DNA of 64,000 nt. Source: Symbiodinium natans. Lineage: Eukaryota > Sar > Dinophyceae > Suessiales > Symbiodiniaceae. The notes beneath the pieces are model-generated. The model was not told where the DNA came from. It searched no databases and worked only from the letters and a program-made list of their open reading frames with translations. Position 1 is the stretch's first letter; every line of letters begins with the position of its first letter. Positions 1 to 10,305 of this stretch are shown here, piece by piece. Location of the stretch: assembly GCA_905221605.1 (NCBI GenBank), contig CAJNDS010002703.1, positions 241,001-305,000 on the forward strand. Direction: 5' to 3'. Made by a program: the position numbers and the translations under genes.

Positions 1-600
1 GAAATCATCCTTATGAAGATATAGGCAATGTTAAAAACAAAGCAGGACATCTACCTATAACCGAAGAAGAGTTTTTAACAACAGTTTGATGCAATAATCG
101 ACATAATATTCATAGCGTTTCATAAGAAAGCAACAACATACGAACAAATAGAGAAATCGAAGATAGAGAAGCAATTTAAACAAAATGCTTACGAAGAGAT
201 AAGAAAGTTAGTTGAGAATAATGAAGTAGATGAAGCGGTTAAGCAGGTGAAAGGTAGAAAGAAGAACAATAGTAAAGACAATTCATATAGTTTTGAAATA
301 CTTGATTGGATACAAGTTGAAGGTATGTATATGTAATTAAATTATCTATGCTATTTATATATAATGGGAACTTCTAATCCCGAAGATATCCTCATTGATA
401 GTTTAAGTTTTAAATTACACAAAAAAGTTCTTATGTTAATTGTCAAGGGTTTAAGAACAAAACGGCTGTCGGATTTAAACCATTGCGTGGCCTCTTCTCA
501 CAAGTTAGATATTTGCCGTTAAAATATATGGGAAACTTAACAATTAGAAATAGTAACTGATGCTACTAATTGTATCAATTACCGCAGTCAGAATTTCAAG
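1..600. other. AT-rich island of foreign composition
   Basis: This stretch is strongly AT-rich, whereas the coding islands in the rest of the window are GC-rich. It has no telomere-like heptamers. It ends abruptly where the 148/200-bp palindromic satellite begins. It carries a broken open reading frame (separate entry) and nothing else recognisable after position 336. A similar AT-rich patch lies at 45,630-45,890. Confidence 0.6.
3..336 (+). pseudogene. broken ORF, unknown protein with AT-rich codon use
   Basis: Frame 3 is open from the window edge to a TGA at 87-89 (peptide NHPYEDIGNVKNKAGHLPIT and a few more residues). A second frame opens right there at 79 and runs to TAA at 334-336 (DAIIDIIFIAFHKKATTYEQ, then a Lys/Glu/Asn-rich helical stretch, ending DWIQVEGMYM). 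The two parts look like one protein split by a frame change of +1 or -2, which is not the geometry of a classical -1 slippery site. Codon use (AAA, GAA, ATA, AGA) is unlike the GC-rich genes elsewhere, which suggests transfer from an AT-rich source such as an organelle, a virus or a parasite. I do not recognise the family. Confidence 0.35.
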
Positions 601-1520
601 AGATATAGGGAAAAATCGAGCCGGCTCGAATTTTCCGAAAATTCTCGAGGCACCAGGTCACCAAAACTCGAGCAGGCGCGAATTTTCCAATAAAACCTAA
701 ATGATGTCATCTATGAGGTCTTGGGGTCACACAGCCATGGTTTCAGCATTTTTTTAGAAAATTCGAGCCGGCTCGAATTTTCCTAAAATTCTTGAAGCTC
801 CAGGTCTCGGAAACTCGAGCAGGCTCGAATTTTCCCAAAAAAACCTAAATGATGTCATCTATGAGGCCTTGGGGTCACACAGCCATGGTTTGAGCATTTT
901 TTAGAAAATTCGAGCCGGCTCGAATTTTCCGAAAGTTCTTGAAGCACCACGTCTCGAAAACTCGAGCAGGCTCGAATTTTCAACAAAAAACCTAAATTTC
1001 AGGATCTAGCGAGCTGCTGGAGCCATAGATCCTGAGATTTAGGTTTTTTTTGGAAAATTCGAGCCTGCTCGTGTTTGGGTGACCTACTGTGTCAGTTTTG
1101 TTTGGAAAATTCGAGCCGGCTCGAATTTTCCTAAAATTCTTGAAGCTTTAGGTCCCAGAAACTCGAGCAGGCTCGAATTTTCCAAAAAAACCGAACTTTC
1201 AGGATCTAGCGGGCTGCTGGAACCATAGATCTTGAAATTTAGGTTTTTTTTGGAAAATTCGAGCCTGCTCGTGTTTGGGCGACCTACTGTGTCAGTTTTT
1301 CTTGGAAAATTCGAGCCGGCTCGAATTTTCCCAAAATTCTTGAAGCTCAAGCTCCCAGAAACTCGAGCAGGCTCGAATTCTCTAATAAAAACCTAACTTT
1401 CAGGATCTAGCGGGCTGCTGGAGCCATAGATCCTGCAGTTTAGGTTTTTTTTTGAAAATTCGAGCCTGCTCGCGTTTGGGCGACCTACTGTGTCAGTCTT
1501 TTTTTGGAAAACTCGAGCCG
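600..1520. repeat. tandem satellite, 148-bp and 200-bp units with palindromes
   Basis: Units recur at 148 bp (ATGATGTCAT at 701 and 849) and then at about 200 bp (AGGATCT at 1001, 1201 and 1402). Each unit alternates the perfect palindrome CGAGCCGGCTCG with the near-palindrome CGAGCAGGCTCG, both followed by AATTTTCC. The 200-bp units also carry a long hairpin (arms about 985-1007 and 1027-1050; again near 1186-1251 and 1385-1452) whose arms end in CCTAAA and TTTAGG. Short minus-strand frames here are repeat translations and are not genes. Confidence 0.8.
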
Positions 1521-1715
1521 GCTCGAGTTTTCTACAAAATATGATTTTTTCGGGTGTGTTTCTACCTTGTTGATGGAAATGACCTGCCTGACTTGAAATG
1601 ATATAGGTCTTTATCGGCCCTGTCGGTGTTTTTGTCGCTAGCTCATGGCCCCCTCTCCTCCCAAGATCCATCTGTTTCGAAGCAGAAACGTGGATCATGG
1701 GGGGGGGGGGGCGTG

Positions 1716-1716
1716 A

Positions 1717-1749
<33 letters not shown>
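1716..1749. repeat. (TA)n microsatellite after a G run
   Basis: A run of about 13 G is followed by roughly fifteen TA dinucleotides. From 1750 to 2240 the sequence is degenerate TTTGGGG/CCCCAAA-like material with no supportable gene. Confidence 0.85.
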
Positions 1750-1753
<4 letters not shown>

Positions 1754-2357
1754 TTGGGGTTTGGGTGACGCAGACTTGGAGCTTAAGTCTGTGGGTTTTC
1801 AGTTTTTTTTTTTCTGGGGTTTCAGAGCCTTGGTGTTTGGTGTCGGGTGTTGGGGCTTTAGGGCCCAAAAGCCTGAAACCCCTAAGCCCCTGGAAGCCGA
1901 ATCCCTACACGCCAAAAGCCCTCACGGCAGACCCACCGAAACCCTGAACCCTCAACCCGAAATCCTTCACCTGCTCTCAGCCCTTGAACGCCCAAGCTTC
2001 CACTTCGTCTTGCGCATTGTAGTGTTCAGGGTTTACAAAAAGGGACCTTAGGGGCTGTTTGGGGGTTACTTAGGGGCTACTTAGGTATATAGGGACTTTA
2101 TAAGGTATATATAGGGGTTATAGAGGGGAAGAAGATTAAGGGGTCCCTTGTTCTTCCGTTGCGTGTCGGCATGTGTTCACGACACCCTTGGGTGCATGTC
2201 GCGCCGATGTGTTCAGGTTACATGTTTCATCCTCATTGAAACGATATTCCCTACACCCTAGACCCAAAACCCTAACCCCTGAACTCTGCACCCTAAACCC
2301 TAAACCCTAAACCCTAAACCCTAAACCCCTAAACCCTTGGGTTTGGGGCTTGGGGAG

Positions 2358-2432
2358 ATGGCGCCAACGAATCATTCGGAGAGCGTCGGATTGGAGGGCT
2401 TTCGCGTGTTTAGATTCCAGGCACTGATGAGG
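2358..2432 (+). CDS. candidate first exon (starts with ATG)
   Basis: AG precedes ATG and the frame MAPTNHSESVGLEGF... stays open for 25 codons. It ends AGG before a GTTTGGGG donor that runs into a TTTAGGG tract. The CCCTAAA tract is upstream. The protein is unknown. Confidence 0.35.
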
Positions 2433-2565
2433 GTTTGGGGTTTGGCGTTGTAGGGTTTAGGGTTCAGGGTTTAGGGTTTGGGGTTAGGGTTTAGGGTTCA
2501 GGGTTCAGGGTTTGGGGTTTAGGGTTCAGGGTTCAGGGTTTAGGGTTTAGGGTTTAGGGAAGCCC

Positions 2566-2660
2566 ATGATGAAGTCGGCTCCTCGTTCTGGGCCCTTCCG
2601 CCTCAAGCCGCTTGAGGCGTCGGCGTCGCAGGCCGGGAAGCCCGGCTTTGAGCATCGCAG
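2566..2660 (+). CDS. candidate exon in a GC-rich island
   Basis: The acceptor would be the TTTAG of the telomeric tract itself. The frame (KPMMKSAPRSGPFRLKPLEA...) is open to a GC donor reading GCCCTAAACC. The opposite strand is also open, so strand is uncertain. Confidence 0.25.
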
Positions 2661-4654
2661 CCCTAAACCCTAAACCCTGAACCCTAAACCCTGAACCCTG
2701 AACCCTAAACCCTAAACCCTAAACCCCGAAACCCTGAACCCCCAGACCCGATAAGCCCCCCGTCCCCCCCCCCCCCCCCCCTCCCAAAACAAAAACGAGA
2801 ACTCCAAATCCCTGAGCCCCGAACCTTAAACCATCAGATGAATCCAGCTTGGCAGGCCAGTAGCCATATCACAATAAGGGGAGAACCACGCTGACATGCT
2901 GCTTCCACGAAGGTCTGCTTCCACGAAATGCCTCAGGATTGTGTTTTTCAGGCGAAGGGATGCGGTCTCTGGGGTTTAGGGCTTGGGGTTTGGGGTTTAG
3001 GGTTCATCAGGGTAACCGTTTATAGGCTTCCATACACGGCATAATCTTGCCGTCGCCCAGACCCTAAACACCAAAACCCTAAACCCAAAACCCGAATAAA
3101 CCCTGAACCCCAAAACCCTGGACCCTTAGTCCCGAAATCCGAAAGCCCTAAAAAAATCTGAACCTCGAAAACCCAAAACCCCAAACCCCCAAAAGCCCTA
3201 AAAGCTCTGAAGCCCTACACCCAAAACCCAAACCCCCCTCCCTCGCAAACCACCCCAAACCCCCCAACCACCAAACGACCCCGAAAGACGCAACGAGAAT
3301 CCCAACACATCCACAAACAAAAACACACACGAAACAAAAAGCGGAAAACAGGAAGCACCAACCAAACCACCCGAAGAAGCACAAACAACAAATCCCGCCC
3401 CCTGATGTGGAAGCTCCGGGAGGGCCACCTCGGGAAGTGGAAGCAGCCGACGGCGTCGGCGACATAGGCCGACGGAGGGGGTTCCGGCACCGAGATTTTG
3501 GGGTTTTTGGGCAGTTTGGGGATTTGTTGATTCTTCTTTTTTTGGGCGGGGGGTTCGGGGTTTTGGTGGGTTTTGGGGAAATTTTTTGCTTGTTTTTTTT
3601 GCGTTGTTTGCGGGGCGGTTTAGGGTCTCCGTACTGGTTTCGGGGTTTTGGGGTTTAGGGTAGTTTAGGGCTTGGGGTTTAGGGTCTAGGGTCTGTAGGG
3701 TGCAGGGGTTAGGGCTTTGGGCTTTGTCTAAGGGAGGCCCCCCTCACCTTCTTTAAAGGGTTCTGATGTATGGGCCCCTGGGCTGGATAGGGTACATGAG
3801 GGGGTATCTGAGGGTTCCCCGAATTAAGGGCCCCACAATAAGGGACCATGTCGCTACCCAAAGAGTCTTTTTTTTTTTTGGGAGGGATTTTGGGTTTAGG
3901 GTTTTAGGGTTTCGGGTTTTAGCGTTAAGGGCTCTAGGGTGTAGGGTTTAGGCTTTAGGGTATTTGGGGGTGTGCCGCGTTTCGTGGATTCCTTCCAGAC
4001 AGGCCTAAAAAACAGCCGCCACGGCTTTTGCTGACACTTTCAGCCCTCGGCCCTACTTGGGGTTCAACCCAATTATAACTCTACTTATAACCCACTTAGA
4101 AGCCCCTTAAGTTCCCTAGTATGGCTATGATTGGGGCTATCCTTCAAGTACACCCTGTTGAAGGGCGTGCCCCTGAGCCCGGAGCCCGGCGCCAGCCACC
4201 AGTGAAAGACCTCCAACTCAAGACCCTTCACTCTAATGCTGCACCGGAAGGTTGAACACTAAAACGGAAGAGACCCTACAAACCCCGAAAGCCCAACAGT
4301 TTTGGTTTAGGGTTTAGGGTCTAGGGTTCACACCCCAAAAAGGAAGAGACCCTACAAACCCCGACAGCTTTGGTTTAGGGTTTAGGGTTTAGGGTTTAGG
4401 GTTCAGGGTTCAGGGTTTAGGGTTTAGGGTTTAGGGTTTAGGGTTTAGGGTTTAGGGGTTCACACCCCAAGAGCCCACAGCCCACAATCATCATGGCGTG
4501 GCGCGGAGCCGGCGGTGCGCGCGCCATGCCGCGTTCCGACGGCACACTCCCGTGCGCCCATGGCAGATGAGAAGGACGCGGGGGGAGATAACCCTAAACC
4601 CTAAACCCTAAACCCTAAACCCTAAATCCTAAACCCTAAAACCTGAACCCTAAA

Positions 4655-4850
4655 CCTTAAACCCCTCAACCCCTCAACCCCTCAACCCCTCAACCCCTCA
4701 ACCCCTCAACCCCTCAACCCCTCAACCCCTCAACCCCTCAACCCCTCAACCCCTCAACCCCTCAACCCCTCAACCCCTCAACCCCTCAACCCCTCAACCC
4801 CTCAACCCCTCAACCCCTCAACCCCTCAACCCCTCAACCCCTCAACCCCC
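4655..4850. repeat. (CCCCTCAA)n minisatellite, about 24 copies
   Basis: A nearly perfect 8-bp derivative of the telomere heptamer is homogenised over about 200 bp. It is flanked upstream by CCCTAAA and downstream by a coding island. Confidence 0.9.
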
Positions 4851-4894
4851 AAGTCTCTGCACCCGAAACCGCGCCCCCCCCGCCTGAGTTGCAG

Positions 4895-4987
4895 AGGAGG
4901 CGCCATCCCCGTCGTCGAACCCCCGGCTGCTGCAGTCCGTCGTGGTGATCAATGCTCGCGGCACGCGGATTGTGGCTCGTCTTGAGG
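4895..4987 (+). CDS. candidate internal exon, unknown protein
   Basis: It starts after GTTGCAG. It encodes EAPSPSSNPRLLQ followed by SVVVINARGTRIVARLE, a beta-strand-like segment typical of a folded domain. It ends GAGG|GTTTGGGG, where the intron immediately becomes TTTAGGG. Length is 93 nt with 2 leading and 1 trailing nt. Confidence 0.55.
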
Positions 4988-5235
4988 GTTTGGGGTTTAG
5001 GGTTTAGGGGTTTAGGGGTTTAGGGGTTTAGGGGTTTAGGGGTTTAGGGGTTTAGGGGTTTGGGGGTTTAGGGCTTTAGGGCTTTAGGGCTTTAGGGCTT
5101 TAGGGCTTTAGGGCTTTAGGGCTTTAGGGTTTAGGGCTTTAGGGTTTAGGGGTTTGGGGTTTAGGGTTTAGGGTTTAGGGGTTTAGGGTTTGGGGGTTTA
5201 GGGTTTGGGGGTTTAGGGGTTTAGGGTTTAGGTTT
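4988..5235. repeat. G-orientation array of GGGTTTA and 8-bp variants
   Basis: Blocks of GGGGTTTA (about 5000-5065) and GGGCTTTA (about 5070-5140) lie beside canonical GGGTTTA. Each is internally homogeneous, showing separate local expansions. Confidence 0.85.
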
Positions 5236-5289
5236 TCCGGGGCGTGGTTTGAGGGTTTACGACCAATCGGGGGTTAGAGATCGTGAGTT

Positions 5290-5378
5290 GGGGGATTCAC
5301 ACTTCTACTAGCAGTCCTTGATTCATCGGGATTATCATCGGGGGTACGATAATTCATCCCTGTTGAGGACGGGGAGCA
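5290..5378. mobile_element. degenerate copy of TIR family B
   Basis: TTGGGGGATTC...CTAGCAGTCCTTGATTCATCGGGA matches in order the better copy at 54,907, and the far end GAGCATCCCAA matches the inverted end. It is highly eroded. Confidence 0.4.
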
Positions 5379-5385
5379 TCCCAAC

Positions 5386-5755
5386 CCTAAACCCTAACCC
5401 TAAACCCTAAACCCTAAACCCTAAACCCTAAACCCCAAAAACCCTAAACCCTAAACCCTAACCCCTAAACCCTAAACCCTAAACCCCAAACCCTAAACCC
5501 TAAACCCTAAACCCCAAACCCTAAACCCCAAACCCTAACCCTGAACCCTGAACCCTAAACCCTTAGTTGTAGGGTTTCTGGGAAGTTGAGGGCCCTCACA
5601 TCCATGGGACACAGCGGTGCCCTGCTGGCCTTGACGGATCCCAAACCTGAAATGTTTAAGATGCCTTCAACCCTAAACCCTAAACCCTAAACCCTAAACC
5701 CTAAACCCTAAACCCTAAACCCTAAACCCTAAACCCTAAACCCTAAACTCTATAA
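5386..5755. repeat. C-orientation telomeric arrays on both sides of an exon-like island
   Basis: CCCTAAA with CCCCAAA interspersions lies at 5386-5560, and about ten nearly perfect CCCTAAA lie at 5670-5750. The island 5586-5669 sits between two arrays of the same orientation. Confidence 0.85.
5586..5669 (+). CDS. candidate exon, unknown protein
   Basis: The frame after CTGGGAAG reads LRALTSMGHSGALLALTDPK and continues PEMFKMPS into the following CCCTAAA tract. The 3' border is not determinable. Confidence 0.4.
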
Positions 5756-5795
5756 CCCGAGACCCTAAAACCTCAAGCCGCATAAGTCATATTGG

Positions 5796-5906
5796 TTGGT
5801 GGTCTCTTTAAGTAGGGTTTCTGCTTTGTAGGGGGTTCTTCTAGGGTATCTAGGGGCTACATGAAGGTATACGGGTAGCAGATAAAGAGGCCACCGGTCT
5901 TTCTAA
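5796..5906. repeat. dispersed repeat X, copy 1
   Basis: Runs from TGGTCTCTTTAAGTAGGG through TAGGGGCTACATGAAGGTAT to AAAGAGGCCACCGGTCTTT. It is collinear and about 80 percent identical by eye with 45,505-45,625. Confidence 0.7.
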
Positions 5907-6247
5907 CACATAAACCCTAAACCCGAAAGCCTAAACCCTGAAGCCTAAACTATCGGAGATATTGGGCTCTCGTGGTCCCTCCGATGAAACTCACATCAAC
6001 TTCGGGTTCACGGTTAAACGTATGTGGGGTTTAGGAGTTTAAAGGTTTCGGGTTTGGGGAACTAAGCTGTCAAACCATCTTCTTGGAGCCCCGTTTTTAT
6101 GGGGACAAGGGGTGTGACAGGGCTTCTTCACAGCTTGAGGGCTCAGGGGGGTTTGGAGTTAAGAGGTTAGGGCTGCGGATTTGAAGTTAGGGTTTATGGG
6201 TTTATGGTCTTAAGCCTCAACCCTCAGCTCTAAACCCTAAACCCTAG

Positions 6248-6343
6248 CCACCCGTTGAGACGACCACGGGCGCCACGCTGGGGCGGCTTGCTCTGCCCGG
6301 CACCTTCTTCGGCTCCTTCGATTGGGGCGCGCAGGCGCTTAGG
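6248..6343 (+). CDS. candidate internal exon, unknown protein
   Basis: CCCTAG precedes a 32-codon open frame (PPVETTTGATLGRLALPGTF, then FGSFDWGAQALR). The donor is AGG|GTTTAGGG. The composition is convincingly protein-like. Confidence 0.5.
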
Positions 6344-6516
6344 GTTTAGGGTTTGGGGTTTGGGGTTTAGGGTTTAGGGTTTAGGAAGAGTCTTGTCAGC
6401 TGTCGAGCGCACATCTTCAAGACGTCCCAAACCTGCATCCCTTGCCGGACAGCATTCGGCTCGCCCTACACCCCAGTGTTTGAAAAAGCCCACAGGGTGT
6501 CCCCGAAGGCACGAGC

Positions 6517-8605
6517 ATGGCCGATCAGGCTGGCAAGGTAGCGGTGGCGAGCTACGCAGGTCGCAGATTGTCGGGTTCAGAGGGCGACTATGATGCTCTT
6601 GAGTGCAGCGGCGAGCTCGGAGGCAATGTCAGCATTGCCTTTTGCGCCCAATGGGCCCATGTGGACACGTGGGGCTTTGTCCTTTGCATCGCCAAGAGTC
6701 GCGGTGACAACGAGCCAACAGACTTGATCCGCTTGTTCAACAGGGGCAACTCCACATTGACCTTCGAGATCAGCCATGGGCCACGGCGAAATTATCGACG
6801 TGTCGATGCGAGGGGATGCATCCGGCCTGGAGTGGCGCACCAGTTCCTCTGCACGGCATCTGTCGACGGGCACATGCAGATTTACCTAGATGGCGAGCGA
6901 ATCGCTCACTCGAGTGATGGCTGGGCACCGCGGAGAATGTGGAGGAACCAAGTGTGGGTAGGCCAGTCCGAGGATAGGCGTCACACATTCCAAGGTGTTA
7001 TTCAAGACTTGTTCGTGTGGAGCGAGTTGAAGTCGTGGCAGGACATTCCAGTCCGGCCAGTTCTCAGGTTAGAGCGCGTGAGCTCCTCGGCTGCCTGGTC
7101 AGCCGCCTCACCTGAAGTTCCTCTCGCCGTGGGCGATTTTCAGGGAGAGTTTGGGGGGGCTTTCAGCGTTGCATTTACAGCAGCTTGGGATCAGGTGAAT
7201 GATTGGAGCACTGTCATATGCTTCGGGAGACAGCAGGAATTTGGAGAGCCTTTGGATGCCATCCGCGTTTTCGGGAGGGCAGGTAGCAGGACGCTGACAT
7301 TCCAAGCCATGGGGCCTGGAAGAACTATCAAAGAGTTGATGCCCACGGCAGCATCACACCCGGAGAGATACACTCGTACCTTTGCACCGTGACGGCCAGT
7401 GGGCACATGCAGATCTACAGGGATGGGGTGCGGCAGGCAGAGCTACGCACCGGTTGGGCCCCAGAGCATGCCGACCGAAATCAGCTCCTAATTTCCCGGT
7501 GCGCGTCTCGCAGGGAGCTGTTCAGCGGACGAATTCTCGATCTCAGAGTTTGGAATGCGGCAGTGTTATGGGACGAGCTTCCCCAAGCGCACGTCGGAGC
7601 TGTGGTGTCCGTCCCCGAGAAGGGTGCCCCGCTTGCGCTGAATGCAGAGCGTGGCAAGAAGTTTCGGAAAGCTGCGGGGGAAGGGCAGGTGTCTGTTCTG
7701 GACCAGATGCTGGCCGAAAGCCCGTCCCTGCTCCATGAGACGGATAGGGGCGGCAAGGGCGCCCTTCATTATGCCGCTCGTGCCGGAGCCGCGAAGGCTG
7801 TCCGCCGGCTTCTTGCCTGGAACGCTGATGCAAACTTAGCCGATGGAGATGGCATACAGCCACTGGATGAAGCGGAATGGTGGTATGTGAAGGAATCGAA
7901 AGATCCTGCCTGGGCCGAGTGATTCAGCGATGGTTTTAATCTTTTGCGAGAGCATGGTGCAACGCACAGCTGGCTGCATCTGAGTGCGCGGCGCGATGCC
8001 CTGAAGAAGAAGGCTGAGGCAGAAGGTGCTACAGTGGAATGGGCTTTGGAGGACAAGCCTATGCTACCAACTGTCTCCTACGAGAACCGAGGAGGACACG
8101 AAGGCTACCCTCAAGGACACGGAAGCTATACTCGGCTGTGGTGCTCAATTGCGCCAACATCGGCCACACCTATGCCAGGGCAGTGCTGCGTCAAGAGGCC
8201 GGTTTTGACTGGGAGGGTGTGCGCATCGTCACGACATATTATGAGGAAAAAGGATTTCAAGTTCATGCCGTCTGCAAGGCCGGAACACTCCGCAGAAATC
8301 CCATTCCCGAGTGGGATCATCGTTTGCGAAAGAGGCTCCTCGAGATCCCAGATATCGATGCAGTTGGTCCTGGAGCGGATGACCTTTACACCTTGCGCCT
8401 TTCTCAGGTGGAAAACTGTCCCTTCGTGGATAACGACAACTACCGCGACTGGAAGAAGCCGCAGAAGGACCCCCACCTCGCTGGCGCCAGCCCGGACCTG
8501 CAGAGCTGGCTCAGAACGAACGAGAAGCACCTGAAGGTCAGCTACGTTTTCACGGCCGAGGGGTGCTTTGTGCCGCAGTGGGAGCCTGAATTCCGAAGGC
8601 TTTAG
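6517..8605 (+). pseudogene. broken LamG-LamG-ankyrin-NYN nuclease gene
   Basis: An intronless copy of a multidomain gene of about 690 codons starting MADQAGKVAV. Two tandem concanavalin/LamG-like repeats (6610-7020 and 7140-7550) share SIAF/SVAF, a DLIRLF/DAIRVF strand, GHMQIY and a final DLxVW. They are followed by ankyrin-like helices (GALHYAARAGAAKAVRRLL, near 7760) and a C-terminal Zc3h12a-like NYN ribonuclease domain (VVLNCANIG near 8135, ADDLYTL, DNDNYRDW). Three lesions break it. Repeat 2 is 4 nt short between TTC and AGC near 7305 compared with repeat 1, shifting the frame. An in-frame TGA interrupts the ankyrin part at 7920-7922. A further frame change lies between 8070 and 8135. The first NYN aspartate (D in family motif DGSN) is Asn here; the other acidic residues are kept. 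Domain calls are by eye. Sequencing error is a less likely explanation for three lesions. Confidence 0.75.
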
Positions 8606-8686
8606 AAACTGGACCCGAGGTTTGGAGTCTAGAGATTTTGGGTTCCGGGTTCAAGCCTCTGGCTATGGATTTCGAGCACGGTGCTT

Positions 8687-8714
8687 GGGGGGGGGGGGGG
8701 GGGGGGGGGGGGGG
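8687..8714. repeat. homopolymer of 28 G
   Basis: An uninterrupted G tract 80 bp after the pseudogene. Similar G or C runs occur near 2761, 19,790, 46,016, 46,771 and 52,861. Confidence 0.95.
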
Positions 8715-9290
8715 TAGAGATTTAGGGAGCCAAGGTGGCTAGGGTTCCGGGTTTGGGGCTTAGGGCTTCAAATTCCTCGACACCTTCTCATCCCAATATC
8801 GTTGTGGCTTGCAATGCCCCGCACTACCCATCCGAGTGACCGAGGCCCTAAACCTTCAGCCCGTTGACCTGTAAACCCCAAACCCCAAAGCCCCTCCAAA
8901 CCCCAAAGCCCCTCCAAACCCTAAACCCTAAACCCTAAGCCCCAAGCCCTAAGCCCTAAGCCCGAAACCCAAGCCCTAAGCCCTAAGCCCGAAGCCCCAA
9001 GCCCAAAGCCCTAAGCCCCAAGCCCTAAGCCCAAAGCAGACCTAAGCCCAAAACCCTAAACCCCAAAGCCAGAACCCTGAAGCCTTGAAGCCGGAAGCCC
9101 TGAACGCGTGGCTGTTGATTAAGGGCTCATGCGCTCGCTTTCGAGACAAATGTTGGTGTAGAGTTTAGGGTTTAGGGTTTAGGGTTGAGGGTTGAGGGTT
9201 GAGGGTTTCAGGTTTAGGGTTTAGGGGTTTAGGGCTAAGGGCTTAGGGCTTAGGGTTTAGGGTCCGAAAGCCAAAGCTCTGAACACTAGA
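8715..9290. repeat. degenerate C- then G-orientation telomeric variants
   Basis: CCCCAAAGCCCCT, CCCTAAG and CCCTAAA units (8870-9075) are followed by TTTAGGG and GGGTTGA units (9165-9262). A possible short exon near 9105-9155 is too weak to call. Confidence 0.6.
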
Positions 9291-9296
9291 CCCTTC

Positions 9297-9476
9297 ATGG
9301 TCAGTTCGCAAGAACGTGGTCCTGTTTCTTTGGCCGCCCTCGTATGCCTAGAAAACCAGCCACCTTGCACTGCTGCAGAGGAGCCGGAAGAGATATTTCT
9401 GGATCACGATCCTGCAGCGGTGGCGGCAGTGTTGACAGTCTCCTGGCGCACCCTACGCCCCAAACACTGCGCATGA
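9297..9476 (+). CDS. small ORF or terminal exon, unknown (59 aa)
   Basis: The ATG-initiated frame begins MVSSQERGPVSLAALVCLEN. It continues with an acidic stretch and ends TVSWRTLRPKHCA before TGA. Upstream codons are also open back to the TTTAGGG tract, so it may be the last exon of a longer gene. Complexity is high and no repeat is involved. Confidence 0.45.
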   Translation: MVSSQERGPVSLAALVCLENQPPCTAAEEPEEIFLDHDPAAVAAVLTVSWRTLRPKHCA

Positions 9477-9479
9477 CCC

Positions 9480-9830
9480 TTTGCCCACAAACAGGGGCTC
9501 GAGGGGTTTAGGGTTCCTTCTGGGTGTGTCGTGCATCCATCGCCTTCTGTGAACCAGGACTCCGAAGCCAAACCCGAAATACTTACAGAGTTTTTTATGT
9601 GCTGCACGCCTTTGAAGTTTGGGTACTTCCCAAAATAGGGGTACACATTTTATACCTTCAAATAGAATAGAATCCACTTAAAGGCACCGCCCAAGAAGGA
9701 TACCCTTGTTTTCGGAAACTCCCATTTCGGAAAGGCCAATGGAATTGAGACAATGTTGCGGCTGTTTCCTTCACAGCTCAAACCCCAACCATCAAACCCA
9801 CACGGACCTGCCTCAAGTTTTCCGCTGTAG
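9480..9830. other. unique sequence without a supportable gene
   Basis: Non-repetitive and moderately AT-rich, with no convincing frame or RNA gene. It ends at a TTTAGGG tract (9840-9940). Confidence 0.5.
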
Positions 9831-9976
9831 GGTTAAGGTTAGGGCTTAGGGTTTAGGGTCAGGGTTTAGGGTGAAGGGTGTAGGGTTTAGGGTTTAGGGT
9901 TAGGGTTTAGGGTTTAGGGTTTGGGGTTTGGGGTTTGGGGTTCCCTAAACCCTAAACACTTGAATCTCCCACTCAG

Positions 9977-10067
9977 TCCTTCGCCAACGTTCGCTTTGGC
10001 ATGCCTGAAGCCCTTGGGGCGATCCGACACGCATCGACGCAGTGTGCGCGACTGGGCGCCAGACAGG
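9977..10067 (+). CDS. candidate exon, unknown protein
   Basis: The acceptor CTCCCACTCAG follows two CCCTAAA units. The frame reads SFANVRFGMPEALGAIRHAS, then TQCARLGARQ. The donor would be GC in GCCCTAAACCCC. Downstream is CCCCAAA/CCCTCAA/CCCTACA tandem DNA to 10,430. Confidence 0.5.
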
Positions 10068-10069
10068 GC

Positions 10070-10105
10070 CCTAAACCCCAAACCCCAAACCCCAAACCCC
10101 AAACC

Positions 10106-10165
<60 letters not shown>

Positions 10166-10273
10166 ACCCTACACCCTACACCCTACACCCTACACCCTAC
10201 ACCCTAAACCCTCAACCCTAAACCCTAAACCGTAAATCCTAAACCCCACAAGCTACAACCTACACCCTACACC

Positions 10274-10305
<32 letters not shown>

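Larger units (their letters stand above)
2240..2745. repeat. first telomere-like block (C, then G, then C orientation)
   Basis: CCCTAAA units at about 2285-2335, TTTAGGG units at about 2446-2565 and CCCTAAA units at about 2660-2730 enclose two GC-rich islands. This G/C alternation is the basic motif of the whole window. Confidence 0.8.

Noticed and set aside
79-336. Programmed ribosomal frameshift joining the two AT-rich frames
   Set aside because: The shift needed is +1 or -2, and no matching slippery site or downstream structure was seen; decay is simpler.
600-1520. CRISPR array
   Set aside because: Units are long tandem satellites without unique spacers of constant size, and the genome is eukaryotic.
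3148-3658. Overlapping ORFs of 76-105 codons on both strands
   Set aside because: They run through CCCCAAA/TTTGGGG DNA. Only a short island near 3417-3525 could be an exon, and its strand cannot be decided.
10080-10235. ORFs with TLNPQPS/NPKP repeats here and at 14,730, 57,315, 30,480, 42,240 and elsewhere
   Set aside because: They are translations of CCCTCAA, CCCTAAA and CCCCAAA arrays; every frame of such arrays gives Pro/Asn/Leu-rich peptides.
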